From an uncultured Polaribacter sp. (GTDB lineage: Bacteria > Bacteroidota > Bacteroidia > Flavobacteriales > Flavobacteriaceae), in contig NZ_CANMFI010000003.1 of assembly GCF_947497125.1 (NCBI RefSeq), positions 1 through 64,000 on the forward strand: a stretch of 64,000 nucleotides of DNA, in the 5' to 3' direction. Under the pieces are notes generated by a model. That model did not search any database, had not been told where the DNA came from, and saw nothing but the letters and a program-made list of their open reading frames with translations. Each line of letters starts with the position of its first letter. The stretch's first letter is position 1. The translations under genes and the position numbers were made by a program. Shown here piece by piece: positions 1-10,872 of this stretch.

Positions 1-224
1 CAGATATTAATGCTCTAGTCTTTTTTAATATAGAAGATACCGCTAAAAAGCGGCATAAGCGATTCACACGCTTTTCACAAAAAGTGAAAAGTGTTTTTGT
101 TTAGATGGGTATTTATCTAAAACAATAGTTCAGATATTAATGCTCTAGTCTTTTTTAATATAGAAGATACCGCTAAAAAGCGGCATAAGCGATTCACACG
201 CTTTTCATAAAAAATGAAAAGCGG
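1..224. repeat. Two direct copies (period 130 bp) of a ~94-nt element with two hairpins; the array may continue left of the window
   Basis: cagatattaatgctctagtcttttttaatatagaagataccgctaaaaagcggcataagcgattcacacgcttttca at 1 and again at 131; ccgc-taaaaa-gcgg plus cgcttttcac-aaaaa-gtgaaaagtg hairpins. Confidence 0.9.
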
Positions 225-232
225 TTCTCTGC

Positions 233-3200
233 TTACATGTTTCGTCGGTATTGCCCGCCAACTTTAAACAACGCTTCTGTTATCTGCCCTAAAGAACAAT
301 ATTTTGTTGCTTCCATTAACTTTTCAAATAAGTTATTATTCTGAATTGCAGCTTCTTGTAAAATAGCAATTTGCTCTACAACTTTGTTTGGATTTGCTTT
401 GTTTAACAACTCTTTGGTTTTAATTTGATATTGCTTTTCCGCTTCAGTTGCTCTAATTACTTCCGCTGGTTGAACCGTTGGTGATCCTTTAAAGCTCAAA
501 AAAGTATTTACACCAATTATCGGAAATTCTCCATTGTGTTTTAAGGTCTCGTAATATAAACTTTCTTCTTGAATTTTAGAACGTTGATACATCGTTTCCA
601 TCGCACCTAAAACACCACCACGTTCTGTAATTCTATCAAATTCATTTAAAACAGCCTCTTCTACCAAATCGGTTAATTCTTCAATTATAAAAGCACCTTG
701 AATTGGGTTTTCATTTTTTGTCAATCCTAATTCTTTATTGATGATTAGCTGAATTGCCATCGCTCTTCTTACAGATTCTTCTGTTGGTGTTGTAATCGCT
801 TCATCATACGCATTTGTATGCAAAGAGTTACAGTTATCGTTAATTGCATATAGCGCTTGCAACGTTGTTCTAATATCATTAAAATCGATTTCTTGTGCGT
901 GTAAAGAACGCCCTGAAGTCTGAATATGATACTTTAACATTTGTGCTCTTGGGTTTGCTCCGTACTTATTTTTCATTGCTTTTGCCCAAATTTTACGAGC
1001 AACTCTACCAATTACTGAATATTCTGGGTCAATTCCGTTTGAGAAAAAGAACGATAAATTCGGTCCGAATTTATTAATATCCATTCCTCTTGATAAATAA
1101 TATTCTACGTAGGTAAATCCGTTAGATAATGTTAGCGCCAATTGTGTAATTGGGTTGGCACCAGCTTCTGCAATATGATATCCAGAAATAGAAACCGAAT
1201 AAAAGTTTCTAACTTGTTTTTCAATAAAATATTCTTGTACATCACCCATCAAACGCAACGCGAATTCCGTTGAAAAAATACAGGTGTTTTGTGCCTGATC
1301 TTCCTTTAAAATATCGGCTTGTACCGTTCCTCTAACTTGTGCTAAGGTGTCTTTTTTTATTTGTTGATATACGTCCGAAGGCAACACTAAATCACCAGTT
1401 AAACCTAAAAGCATTAAACCTAAGCCATCATTTCCTTCGGGTAAATTTCCTTGATAAGTTGGTCTTTCTAATCCTTTTGAATCGTAAATTTCTTTAAATT
1501 TCGCTTCAACTTGTTTCTCTAACTTGTTTTCTTTGATGTATTTCTCACAATTTTGATCGATGGCAGCATTCATAAAAAAACCTAATAACATTGGTGCAGG
1601 ACCATTAATGGTCATAGAAACTGAAGTCATGTGATGGCTTAAATCGAAACCAGAATACAGTTTTTTAGCATCGTCTAAACAGCAAATAGAAACTCCTGCA
1701 TTTCCGATTTTTCCGTAAATATCTGGTCTTTCACCAGGATCGTTTCCGTATAAAGTAACAGAATCAAACGCAGTAGATAAACGTTTTGCATCCATTCCTA
1801 AACTTACATAATGAAAACGTCTGTTGGTTCTTTCTGGACCACCTTCACCAGCAAACATTCTTGTAGGATCTTCACCTGTTCTTTTAAATGGGTACAATCC
1901 TGCTGTAAATGGGAATTCTCCCGGAACATTTTCTTGTAAATTCCAACGTAATAAATCGCCCCAAGCTTTGTATTTTGGTAGGGCAATTTTCGGAATTTGA
2001 CTGTGTGAAAGCGATTCTGAATGTGTGTCTATCTTAATTTCTTTATCACGTACTTTAAATGTGTAAATAGGATCTTTGTATTTCTGAACTTTTTCTGCCC
2101 AGTTTAAAATGATTTCCCAATTGTATGGATCTAAATTTAATTTTACTTTTTCGAATTGTGCGATTAATAATTTTAAAAAGTCTTTGTCATCTTGAGCGGA
2201 GTCGAAAGACAGGATCTCATCGTTATCTAAACCAGATTTAGTAATAAAAGACTTCTCGACTGCGCTCGAAGTGACATCAATTAAAGATAAAATAGTTTGA
2301 TGAATTCCATATAGTTTTTGAGCTACTACAACTTGTGCATCAACTTGCGCATCATAACCTCTGTTGTTTTCTGCAATTTCAGATAAATAACGGACTCTAC
2401 TTGGCGGAATTACAAAGATTTTTTCAGACATTTCTTTGGTAATTTCCATGCTCGATTTTAAGTCGGCATTTGTCTTTTCTACCAATTTGTCCATAATACG
2501 TTTATACAACGTATTCATTCCTGGGTCGTTAAATTGTGATGCGATTGTTCCAAAAACAGGCATGTCATCCATATGAATATCCCACAGATTGTTATTGCGC
2601 ATGTATTGTTTTTTTACATCGCGAATAGCATCTAAAGCACCACGTTTATCAAATTTATTAATGGCAACTAAATCTGCAAAATCTAGCATGTCAATTTTTT
2701 CTAATTGTGTAGCAGCGCCAAATTCTGGGGTCATTACATACAAAGAAGTATCAGAGTGTTCTATGATTTCTGTGTCTGATTGCCCAATACCAGAAGTTTC
2801 TAAAATAATTAAATCAAACTCAGCTGCTTTTAAAACTTGTACAGCTTCATTTACGTATTTAGACAACGCTAGATTAGATTGACGTGTTGCCAAAGAACGC
2901 ATGTAAACGCGCTCGTTATTAATGGCATTCATACGAATTCTATCACCTAAAAGTGCGCCACCAGTTTTTCTTTTTGACGGATCTACAGAAATTAACCCAA
3001 TCGTTTTTTCTGGAAAATCGATTAAAAAACGACGCACCAATTCGTCTACCAAAGAAGATTTTCCTGCTCCACCAGTTCCTGTAATTCCTAAAACAGGAGT
3101 TTTAGAGTTTTTATTTTTAGTATGAATTTTTTCTAAAGTACTTTTTGCAACTTCAGGAAAGTTTTCTGCAGCTGAAATGGTTCTTGCAATGCTGCCAATT

Positions 3201-3685
3201 TCTTTTTTTGCTAAATCATCAATAGTTATGTTTAGTTTGTCACCAACGGCAAAATCAGAAGTCTTTACCAAGTCGTTAATCATCCCTTGCAAACCAAGTT
3301 CGCGTCCATCATCTGGAGAATAGATACGTGTAATTCCATAGTCCATCAATTCTTTAATTTCTTCAGGAAGAATAACACCGCCACCGCCACCAAAAATTTT
3401 AATGTGCTCCGCATTTTTTTCTTTCAATAAATCGAACATGTATTTAAAATACTCGTTGTGCCCACCTTGGTAAGAGGTAATTGCAATGGCATTTGCATCT
3501 TCTTGAATGGCACAGTTTACCACTTCTTCTACACTTCTGTCATGTCCTAAATGTATCACTTCAACCCCAGTAGATTGAATAATTCTGCGCATAATATTTA
3601 TGGCAGCATCATGACCATCAAAAAGTGCAGCAGCAGTTACAATTCTAACTTTATGTTTGGGTTTGTAAGTCGGTATTTGTTCCAT
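233..3685 (-). CDS. icmF: Fused isobutyryl-CoA/methylmalonyl-CoA mutase (B12-binding + MeaB-like GTPase + mutase domains)
   Basis: 1150 aa; N-terminal B12-binding domain (DGHDAA..), P-loop [15 protein letters not shown]-terminal mutase ([31 protein letters not shown]). Confidence 0.9.
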   Translation of the reverse strand: MEQIPTYKPKHKVRIVTAAALFDGHDAAINIMRRIIQSTGVEVIHLGHDRSVEEVVNCAIQEDANAIAITSYQGGHNEYFKYMFDLLKEKNAEHIKIFGGGGGVILPEEIKELMDYGITRIYSPDDGRELGLQGMINDLVKTSDFAVGDKLNITIDDLAKKEIGSIARTISAAENFPEVAKSTLEKIHTKNKNSKTPVLGITGTGGAGKSSLVDELVRRFLIDFPEKTIGLISVDPSKRKTGGALLGDRIRMNAINNERVYMRSLATRQSNLALSKYVNEAVQVLKAAEFDLIILETSGIGQSDTEIIEHSDTSLYVMTPEFGAATQLEKIDMLDFADLVAINKFDKRGALDAIRDVKKQYMRNNNLWDIHMDDMPVFGTIASQFNDPGMNTLYKRIMDKLVEKTNADLKSSMEITKEMSEKIFVIPPSRVRYLSEIAENNRGYDAQVDAQVVVAQKLYGIHQTILSLIDVTSSAVEKSFITKSGLDNDEILSFDSAQDDKDFLKLLIAQFEKVKLNLDPYNWEIILNWAEKVQKYKDPIYTFKVRDKEIKIDTHSESLSHSQIPKIALPKYKAWGDLLRWNLQENVPGEFPFTAGLYPFKRTGEDPTRMFAGEGGPERTNRRFHYVSLGMDAKRLSTAFDSVTLYGNDPGERPDIYGKIGNAGVSICCLDDAKKLYSGFDLSHHMTSVSMTINGPAPMLLGFFMNAAIDQNCEKYIKENKLEKQVEAKFKEIYDSKGLERPTYQGNLPEGNDGLGLMLLGLTGDLVLPSDVYQQIKKDTLAQVRGTVQADILKEDQAQNTCIFSTEFALRLMGDVQEYFIEKQVRNFYSVSISGYHIAEAGANPITQLALTLSNGFTYVEYYLSRGMDINKFGPNLSFFFSNGIDPEYSVIGRVARKIWAKAMKNKYGANPRAQMLKYHIQTSGRSLHAQEIDFNDIRTTLQALYAINDNCNSLHTNAYDEAITTPTEESVRRAMAIQLIINKELGLTKNENPIQGAFIIEELTDLVEEAVLNEFDRITERGGVLGAMETMYQRSKIQEESLYYETLKHNGEFPIIGVNTFLSFKGSPTVQPAEVIRATEAEKQYQIKTKELLNKANPNKVVEQIAILQEAAIQNNNLFEKLMEATKYCSLGQITEALFKVGGQYRRNM
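2185..2276. repeat. Palindromic repeat element inserted in frame within icmF
   Basis: Minus strand reads TGTCACTTCGAGCGCAGTCGAGAAGTC...GAGATCCTGTCTTTCGACTCCGCTCAAGATGACA; imperfect inverted arms; encodes VTSSAVEKS...SFDSAQDD. Confidence 0.8.
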
Positions 3686-3852
3686 TCGTAATAAATGTTT
3701 ATTTTTAGTCTTGCAATTTACGGAAATCTTAAAAACTTACATGAATCTTTGTCTTTTTATTAATTGTAATTCGTGATTTTTAACTTAATTTTATACTAAT
3801 GGTGTGGCATAATTATTGATTAATAAAAAGTAGAATCTTTAAACGATTAGAT

Positions 3853-4407
3853 ATGAAATATATAAAAATGTTATTGGTAATTGCAGTAGTAGTTTTTTCG
3901 TCATGTAATACTGTTAAAGTTGTCACAGATTACGATGCCAAAGTAGATTTTGATCAATACAAAACATTTGCATTTTACAAACCAGGTATTGACAAGGCCG
4001 AAATTTCTGATTTAGATAAAAAAAGAATTTTAAGAGCAATAGAATTTGAATTGACAGCAAAAGGATTTGTAAAATCTGAAAACCCAGACGTTTTGGTAAG
4101 TATTTTCACAAAATCTAGAGAGCGTGTAAACGTCAATCAGAACAATTTAGGTTATGGCTTTGGATGGGGTTGGGGTTGGAATCCTTGGATGTTTGGAGGA
4201 GGTATGAACAATACCGTAAATATCTCTCAATATTCTGAAGGAACTTTATTTGTAGATTTTATAGACAAAGAAAAGAAAGAGTTAGTGTGGCAGGGGATAG
4301 GTACAGGAGCTTTAAAGATTCAGAATAGAGAAAAGAAAGAAGCGAGAATAAAAGAGTTTGTGAAAGAAATTATAGCTAAATTTCCACCAGGAGCTGAAAA
4401 CAAATAA
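3853..4407 (+). CDS. DUF4136 domain lipoprotein
   Basis: Lipobox FSSCN; DYDAKVDFDQYKTFAFYKP and C-terminal motif typical of DUF4136. Confidence 0.8.
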   Translation: MKYIKMLLVIAVVVFSSCNTVKVVTDYDAKVDFDQYKTFAFYKPGIDKAEISDLDKKRILRAIEFELTAKGFVKSENPDVLVSIFTKSRERVNVNQNNLGYGFGWGWGWNPWMFGGGMNNTVNISQYSEGTLFVDFIDKEKKELVWQGIGTGALKIQNREKKEARIKEFVKEIIAKFPPGAENK

Positions 4408-4410
4408 TTC

Positions 4411-4437
4411 AAAAGCGTTCGTTTAGAGCGCTTTTTT
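4411..4437 (+). terminator. Rho-independent terminator
   Basis: aaaagcg-ttcgtttagag-cgcttttttt. Confidence 0.6.
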
Positions 4438-4452
4438 TATGTTTTAAAATGA

Positions 4453-4632
<180 letters not shown>

Positions 4633-4677
4633 CTTTCTTGCTAATTTAGTTTCAAAGAAGTAAACAAATTCAATACA

Positions 4678-5388
4678 ATGATAAAAAAAATAATAGTTTT
4701 AGTGTTTGCAATTCAACTAGTAGGTTGTGCAGAATTACACAAGGTGGTAAGTAATTTGCCAAATGGAGCTAGCTTGTCTGAGCAACAAATAGGCAATGGT
4801 TTAAAACAAGCTTTAGACAATGGTATTAAAAATCAGGTATCTAAACTAACGGCCCAAAATGGCTTTTATAATAATGATTTGGTAAAAATTTTATTACCAG
4901 AAGAGTTACAGGCGGTAGATAAAGGTTTGCGTAAAATAGGTTTAGGTAATTTAGCAGATGAAGGGATTAAGGTTTTAAATAATGCTGCAGAAGATGCTGT
5001 AAAAACAGCTACACCTATTTTTGTGAATGCTGTAAAGGAAATGACTTTTACAGATGCAAAAAATATTCTTTTAGGAGAAACCAATGCAGCTACAAATTAT
5101 CTTCAATCAAAAACACAGCAAGACTTGCAACAAAGTTTTATGCCAGTTATAAAGGAGTCTTTTGGTAAAGTGGGTGCTGATAAGATTTGGTCTAATTTAA
5201 TTGCAAAGTATAATTCAATTCCTTTTGTTAAAAAAGCAAATCCAGATTTAACATCATATGTTACAGATCAGGCTTTAAAAGGTGTTTTTACGATGATTGC
5301 TTTAGAAGAAAAAGGAATTCGTGAAAAAACAGGACTTAGAAATACAAAATTGTTGCAGCAGGTTTTTGCGCTTCAAGATTCGAAATAA
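4678..5388 (+). CDS. DUF4197 domain lipoprotein
   Basis: Lipobox VGCA; ALDNGIKNQVSKLTAQNGFYNNDLVKILLPEEL...ATNYLQ. Confidence 0.85.
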   Translation: MIKKIIVLVFAIQLVGCAELHKVVSNLPNGASLSEQQIGNGLKQALDNGIKNQVSKLTAQNGFYNNDLVKILLPEELQAVDKGLRKIGLGNLADEGIKVLNNAAEDAVKTATPIFVNAVKEMTFTDAKNILLGETNAATNYLQSKTQQDLQQSFMPVIKESFGKVGADKIWSNLIAKYNSIPFVKKANPDLTSYVTDQALKGVFTMIALEEKGIREKTGLRNTKLLQQVFALQDSK

Positions 5389-5407
5389 TTATTTATAAAA
5401 TAGATTT

Positions 5408-5438
5408 AAGGTGTTACAATATGTAACACCTTTTTTTT
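5408..5438 (+). terminator. Rho-independent terminator
   Basis: ggtgttac-aatat-gtaacacc followed by T8. Confidence 0.85.
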
Positions 5439-5568
5439 GCCTTTTTGTTTTTACATTTATTAACAGGTAGTTTCGGTTTTACAACAAAAAAAAACAATTT
5501 CACAACCTTTTTTAGGATGCATACGATAATTCAAATAAATTTAGATGAAACTTTAAAATTGATGACCA

Positions 5569-5772
5569 ATGTTTTATTTAAACCGTTTGTATTTATGCGT
5601 TAGTGAAAAAAAGTTAAAAGAAGATTACATCAGATTGGTTGAAGAGTCTGATAATTATAGATTTGTAGATGAGGTTAAAAGTGATATGGCAGCTTTTAGA
5701 GCTATGAAAATTCTTGAAAAACTAAATAAAGTTAGTTTTTTAGAGAACGGTATTTCAAAAAGTAAATTTTAA
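5569..5772 (+). CDS. Hypothetical protein
   Basis: 67-aa ORF between convergent genes; no family recognised. Confidence 0.45.
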   Translation: MFYLNRLYLCVSEKKLKEDYIRLVEESDNYRFVDEVKSDMAAFRAMKILEKLNKVSFLENGISKSKF

Positions 5773-6587
5773 TGTTTTTTTAAAATTTCTGCCATTTCAT
5801 TTTGAAGTTCTTTTGCTTTTGTTGCAGCCTTTTCTGCAAAATCTAACCCATTAGAGGCGTATATAATTCCTCTAGAAGAGTTAATTAAAAGTCCGACATT
5901 GTCATTCAATCCATATTTACAAACGTCTTGTAAATTACCACCTTGAGCACCAACACCCGGAACTAATAAAAAAGAAGTAGGAACTATGTTTCTAATTTCT
6001 TTAAAATATTCGGCTTTAGTTGCCCCTACCACATACATTAAATTTTCACTATTTTTCCAGTTTTTAGAAGTTTCTAAAACTTCTTTATATACTTCTTTTC
6101 CGTTTATTTTTTTTGTTTGAAAATCGAAAGCTCCTTCATTAGAAGTTAAGGCTAACAGAATGGTGTGCTTGTCTTTAAAAGCTAAAAAAGGTTCTATAGA
6201 ATCTTTACCCATGTATGGTGCAACTGTTACAGAATCGAAAGCTAAGTCTTCAAAAAAAGCTTTCGCATACATAGAAGAAGTGTTGCCAATATCACCACGT
6301 TTTGCATCTGCAATAGTATATATTTCTGGGTGCTTTTCATTTAAATAGTTAATTGTTTTTTCTAGAGATTTCCAGCCTTTAATACCATAAGCTTCGTAAA
6401 AAGCAGTATTTGGTTTGTAGGCAACACATAATTGATGAGTTGCATCAATAATTGCTTTATTAAATTCAAAAATAGGATCGGCTGTTTTTAGTAAATGTGC
6501 CGGAATTTTGTTTAAGTCGACATCTAAACCAATACATAGAAAAGATTTCTTTTGCTTAATTTGATCAATAAGTGCTTGTGTTGTCAT
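5769..6587 (-). CDS. pyrF: Orotidine 5'-phosphate decarboxylase
   Basis: [46 protein letters not shown]; start moved to MTTQALI. Confidence 0.92.
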   Translation of the reverse strand: MTTQALIDQIKQKKSFLCIGLDVDLNKIPAHLLKTADPIFEFNKAIIDATHQLCVAYKPNTAFYEAYGIKGWKSLEKTINYLNEKHPEIYTIADAKRGDIGNTSSMYAKAFFEDLAFDSVTVAPYMGKDSIEPFLAFKDKHTILLALTSNEGAFDFQTKKINGKEVYKEVLETSKNWKNSENLMYVVGATKAEYFKEIRNIVPTSFLLVPGVGAQGGNLQDVCKYGLNDNVGLLINSSRGIIYASNGLDFAEKAATKAKELQNEMAEILKKH

Positions 6588-6703
6588 TTTGTTTGCTGAA
6601 AAAAAATAGTTATGCAAAAGTACTTATTTTTTGTTTTTAAAAATAAAATTGTGCTGTAAGTATTTAATATCTTGCAAGACTAATTTTTTAAAGAGAATAA
6701 CAG

Positions 6704-7195
6704 ATGATAAAAAAAGTATGTTTCCTATTAACAATTGTTTTTGTAAGTTGTAATTGTAACTCGCCAACAATTTTTACAGAAGAAGCTTTAAGTGAAAAAG
6801 TATATAATTTAAAGGATGAATCTTTTCTTTTTAAAGACATTCTAGCTAAAAATAAAGGAAAAAAGATTTTAATTGATGTTTGGGCTTCTTGGTGCAGAGA
6901 TTGTTTGGTTGGTTTGCCCAAAATAAAGCAGATACAGCAAGATTTTTCTGAGGTTGCTTATGTTTTTTTATCTGTTGATGAGCGAACAGCTTCTTGGAAA
7001 AGAACCGTAGAAAAGTATAACATAAGTGGGCAACATTATAATTTACCCAAGGGAATGAAAAAGGGTGATTTAGTCCGTTTTTTAAAAGTAAGTTGGATTC
7101 CTAGGTATTTAGTAATTGATGAAAATGGTAAAATCCTTGTTTTTAAAGCAACAAACGCAAAAGATTCTCAAATTACAAAAGCTTTAAAATCTTAA
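6704..7195 (+). CDS. TlpA/thioredoxin-like lipoprotein
   Basis: IDVWASWCRDCLVGLP active site (WCxxC), lipobox VSCN. Confidence 0.85.
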   Translation: MIKKVCFLLTIVFVSCNCNSPTIFTEEALSEKVYNLKDESFLFKDILAKNKGKKILIDVWASWCRDCLVGLPKIKQIQQDFSEVAYVFLSVDERTASWKRTVEKYNISGQHYNLPKGMKKGDLVRFLKVSWIPRYLVIDENGKILVFKATNAKDSQITKALKS

Positions 7196-7314
7196 ATATA
7201 AAACGTTTTAGTAACTATTTGAGATAATCAGTTTCTTTTCTTTTTTCATTTCTTAAATTTACATCAAAATAAAATAGTAGTAAAAACCTTGTTTAGGGTA
7301 AAAAAAATATAATT

Positions 7315-8073
7315 ATGAGAGCAAAAATAGTAGCTGGAAACTGGAAAATGAATAATGATAAGAAAGAAAGTAAGCAGCTTATAAAAGATTTAAAAAAATC
7401 GATCAAAAGATTGAAATTTAAAAATACACGTGTCATTGTTGCGCCAACTTTTGTTAATTTATCATCTTCAATAAAAGCGGCTAAAAAATCTAGGGTAGAG
7501 GTAGTTGCACAAAATATGCATCATGCAAAAAACGGAGCATATACTGGAGAAATTTCTGCAGATATGTTAAAGTCAATCGGAATTAAGACTGTTATTTTAG
7601 GACATTCTGAACGAAGAACTTATTTTAACGAAACAGACGCTTCTTTGGCTTTAAAAGTTGATGCTGTTTTAGCGAATGAATTAGAAACTATTTTTTGTTT
7701 TGGAGAGCTTTTAGAAGACAGAAAAGCTAACAATCATTTTGCTGTTGTAGAAAGTCAATTAACAAATGCATTGTTTCACTTAAACGCATCTGCATGGAGT
7801 AGTATTGTTTTAGCTTACGAGCCTGTTTGGGCTATTGGTACTGGCGAAACAGCAAGTGCAGAACAAGCTCAAGAAATGCATGCTTTTATTAGAGGCATTA
7901 TTGCTAAAAAATACACAACAGAGGTAGCAGATGCTGTTTCTATCTTATATGGTGGTAGTGTAAAGCCAGCAAATGCAGAAGAAATTTTTTCTAAACCAGA
8001 TGTAGATGGTGGTTTAATTGGTGGAGCAGCATTAAACGTAAACGATTTTACAGGAATTATTAAAGCAATCTAA
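7315..8073 (+). CDS. tpiA: Triose-phosphate isomerase
   Basis: VAGNWKMN, ILGHSERR, AYEPVWAIGTG, YGGSVKPAN. Confidence 0.97.
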   Translation: MRAKIVAGNWKMNNDKKESKQLIKDLKKSIKRLKFKNTRVIVAPTFVNLSSSIKAAKKSRVEVVAQNMHHAKNGAYTGEISADMLKSIGIKTVILGHSERRTYFNETDASLALKVDAVLANELETIFCFGELLEDRKANNHFAVVESQLTNALFHLNASAWSSIVLAYEPVWAIGTGETASAEQAQEMHAFIRGIIAKKYTTEVADAVSILYGGSVKPANAEEIFSKPDVDGGLIGGAALNVNDFTGIIKAI

Positions 8074-8104
8074 TTCGTATTTTCTAAAAGAAAACCAATA
8101 AATT

Positions 8105-8141
8105 TGCATCAAGATACTAATTATCTTGATGCATTTTTTTT
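8105..8141 (+). terminator. Rho-independent terminator
   Basis: tgcatcaagata-ctaat-tatcttgatgca followed by T8. Confidence 0.85.
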
Positions 8142-8153
8142 ATCACATTTTTT

Positions 8154-8990
8154 ATGGACAATATTTATATAGAATATAATTTTACAGCAACCCCAAAGGA
8201 ACCCGCAACAGAAATTTTAATTGCAGAACTTGGCAATGTTGGTTTTGAGAGTTTTGTTGAAAATGAAAATGGTGTAACAGCCTATATTCAGAAAGAAGTT
8301 TGGAAAACAACTATTTTAGATGATATTTTTATTTTAAATTCTGATGAGTTTTCTATAGAATACAATCAGAAAGAAGTTGCGCAAACAAATTGGAATGCAG
8401 AGTGGGAAAAGAACTTTTCGCCAATTCAAGTAGATGATTTGGTAAGTGTTAGAGCTCCTTTTCATCAGAATCCTAATTTAAAATATGATATTGTTATAGA
8501 GCCAAAGATGAGTTTTGGTACAGGGCATCATGAAACGACACACATGATGATTCAGCATCTCTTAAAATTAAATTTAGAAGATAAAAAAGTTTTAGATATG
8601 GGTTGTGGTACTGGTATTTTGGCAATTTTTGCTGAAATGAAAGGTGCGAATCCAATTGATGCTATTGATATTGATAACTGGTGTTATGAAAACTCTTTAG
8701 AGAATGTAACACGTAATAAGTGTACTAACATTAGTGTTTATGAAGGAGATTCATCTTTATTAACAAATAAAAAGTACGATGTTATTATTGCCAATATTAA
8801 TAGAAATATTTTATTAATGGATATGCAAATCTATACAAACTGTTTACATGAAAATGGTGTTTTACTTTTAAGTGGATTCTATCAAGACGATATTACTATC
8901 ATTGATGCAGAGGTATCTAAATACAATTTAAAATTAGAGACTTTTATTGAACGAAATAATTGGGTTGCTTTAAAATATAATAAATTGTAA
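8154..8990 (+). CDS. prmA: Ribosomal protein L11 methyltransferase
   Basis: EPKMSFGTGHHETTHMM, VLDMGCGTGILAIFAEMKGA. Confidence 0.93.
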   Translation: MDNIYIEYNFTATPKEPATEILIAELGNVGFESFVENENGVTAYIQKEVWKTTILDDIFILNSDEFSIEYNQKEVAQTNWNAEWEKNFSPIQVDDLVSVRAPFHQNPNLKYDIVIEPKMSFGTGHHETTHMMIQHLLKLNLEDKKVLDMGCGTGILAIFAEMKGANPIDAIDIDNWCYENSLENVTRNKCTNISVYEGDSSLLTNKKYDVIIANINRNILLMDMQIYTNCLHENGVLLLSGFYQDDITIIDAEVSKYNLKLETFIERNNWVALKYNKL

Positions 8991-9000
8991 TTTTGTAAGT

Positions 9001-9276
9001 ATGAGTACAAAAGAAAAAAAACAAGAACAGGTAGATGTTTTAGAACAGCAAGTTAATCAGCATGAGATTGTTTTGCATAATGATGATGTAAATACCTTTG
9101 ACCATGTGATAGATTCTTTAATTGATGTTTGCGATCATACCTTGGTGCAGGCAGAACAATGTGCAACATTGGTTCATTATAAAGGAAAATGTACCGTAAA
9201 ATCTGGTGAGTATAAAGATTTAGAGCCAAGATGTTCTAAATTGTTGCAATTGGGTTTATCTGCAGAATTAGTTTAG
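9001..9276 (+). CDS. clpS: ATP-dependent Clp protease adaptor ClpS
   Basis: IVLHNDDVNTFDHVIDSLIDVCDHTLVQAEQCATLVHYKGKCTVKSG. Confidence 0.93.
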   Translation: MSTKEKKQEQVDVLEQQVNQHEIVLHNDDVNTFDHVIDSLIDVCDHTLVQAEQCATLVHYKGKCTVKSGEYKDLEPRCSKLLQLGLSAELV

Positions 9277-9278
9277 GG

Positions 9279-9551
9279 ATGGATAATGTTTTTAAATATT
9301 ACCAGTTTTCTACTTTTTTTAAAGATAATTCTGGCGCTTTTTCAGGAAATGAAATAAGCTACACTTCTTTAAATGACACTCATTTTTTAATTTTTGAAAA
9401 AAAGAATACTTCATACGTACTTTACGTATCTAAATACCTGCAGAGAAGCGATATCGGTGTTGAAAAGCCATTAATTTTAGAGTTGTTGGTAGAAGACTAT
9501 GATAAAAGTTTACCAGAACATCGTTTAATGATTAAGCAATACTTATATTAA
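9279..9551 (+). CDS. Hypothetical protein
   Basis: 90-aa ORF abutting clpS, same strand. Confidence 0.6.
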   Translation: MDNVFKYYQFSTFFKDNSGAFSGNEISYTSLNDTHFLIFEKKNTSYVLYVSKYLQRSDIGVEKPLILELLVEDYDKSLPEHRLMIKQYLY

Positions 9552-9611
9552 GTAATTCTAGGGAAAATTTAACCAATTTCTTTGCTGTAATTTATAAATA
9601 TTAAGCACAAA

Positions 9612-9642
9612 AAAACCGTAACAAATTAATGTTACGGTTTTT
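9612..9642. terminator. Hairpin terminator, possibly bidirectional
   Basis: aaaaccgtaac-aaattaat-gttacggtttt. Confidence 0.7.
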
Positions 9643-9644
9643 AG

Positions 9645-9730
9645 TACTGAAGGCGGGACTTGAACCCGCACGGCCATTACTGACCACTGGATTTTAAGTC
9701 CAGCGTGTCTACCAATTCCACCACTTCAGC
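9645..9730 (-). tRNA. tRNA-Leu (anticodon TAA)
   Basis: GCTGAAGTGGTGGAATTGGTAGACACGCTGGACTTAAAATCCAGTGG...GCGGGTTCAAGTCCCGCCTTCAGTA. Confidence 0.96.
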
Positions 9731-9747
9731 ATTGGTATTTTGAATAG

Positions 9748-9819
9748 AGCGAAAGACGGGATTTGAACCCGCGACCCCCACCTTGGCAAGGTGATGCTCT
9801 ACCCCTGAGCTACTTTCGC
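9748..9819 (-). tRNA. tRNA-Gly (anticodon GCC)
   Basis: GCGAAAGTAGCTCAGGGGTAGAGCATCACCTTGCCAAGGTGGGGGTCGCGGGTTCAAATCCCGTCTTTCGCT. Confidence 0.96.
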
Positions 9820-10010
9820 AGTCTTTATTTTTATGAACTAAACTCTTAAAAAAGATAAACTAGAATATCTAATTATTAGAGCGGTGCAAATATAGTAAGT
9901 TTTGTGTCTTTTGCAAATTATTTTTTTACTTTTTTTTAAAAATAAATGAAGTTTTTTATAAGTACTTCTTTATGAGTTGCTAAAAAATATTTTATTTTTT
10001 TAATTAAAAT

Positions 10011-10046
10011 AAAAGAGGGAATTCTATTTAAAGAAATCCCTCTTTT
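10011..10046 (-). terminator. Terminator of the MFS-SDR operon
   Basis: aaaagaggga...tccctctttt stem. Confidence 0.65.
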
Positions 10047-10076
10047 AATGATTTATCATTTGATAATGCTAACGTT

Positions 10077-10841
10077 TTAGATACCCAACGCCTGTCCACC
10101 ACCAATTTGGATAGTTTCTGCAGTAATAAAAGCAGCATCTTTACTTGCTAAGAAAGATACAACACCTGCTACATCTTCTGGTTTACCTAATCTACCTAAC
10201 ATAATATTGTTTGCCCAAGAAGCAAAAACTTCTGGTTTTGTAGCTTTAATTTGTGCATGAAAAGGGGTGTCTATAGTTCCTGGAGAAACTGCATTTACAC
10301 GAATACCATATTCTGCTAAATCTTTAGCCAAAGCTCTTGTAATTGCGTGAACACCTGCTTTAGAAGTTCCGTAAATACCTGCCCCTGGTCCACCTGCATT
10401 CCAACCTGCGTTAGAAGTATAGTTAATGATAGATGCATTATCACTTTTCTTTAAAAAAGGAATTGCCGCTCTAGATGCAAAAAAAGCTGAATCTAAGTTT
10501 AATGCCATTACAAATCTGTAAAATTCAGTAGTCATTTCCTCGAAACGAGATCTACCCCCTAATCCACCTGCATTGTTTACAAGTACATCAATTTTACCAT
10601 ATTTTTCTCCTATTTTATTAATGTTAGCAGTTACTTCATCTTCTTTAGTAACATCAAAACCATAATATTCTGCGTTAATACCAGCGTCTTTTAATTCTTT
10701 TAATCTTTCAACACCTGCTGCGTCATCTATACCATTCATTATTACGGTATATCCATCATGACCTAGTCTTTTGGCTACTTCAAAACCAATACCTCCTGTT
10801 GCTCCTGTTACTATTGCTACTTTACTACTTGTATTACTCAT
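10077..10841 (-). CDS. SDR-family oxidoreductase, probable DEH reductase of alginate catabolism
   Basis: TGATGGIGFEVAKRL, NNAGG, YGTSKAGV; context of MFS and alginate genes. Confidence 0.8.
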   Translation of the reverse strand: MSNTSSKVAIVTGATGGIGFEVAKRLGHDGYTVIMNGIDDAAGVERLKELKDAGINAEYYGFDVTKEDEVTANINKIGEKYGKIDVLVNNAGGLGGRSRFEEMTTEFYRFVMALNLDSAFFASRAAIPFLKKSDNASIINYTSNAGWNAGGPGAGIYGTSKAGVHAITRALAKDLAEYGIRVNAVSPGTIDTPFHAQIKATKPEVFASWANNIMLGRLGKPEDVAGVVSFLASKDAAFITAETIQIGGGQALGI

Positions 10842-10872
10842 AATTATATAATTTATACTTTAATAATTTATT

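Noticed and set aside
1-224. CRISPR array or prophage interpretation of the left-edge repeat
   Set aside because: Only two long copies with no spacer pattern, no cas genes and no phage genes anywhere in the window.
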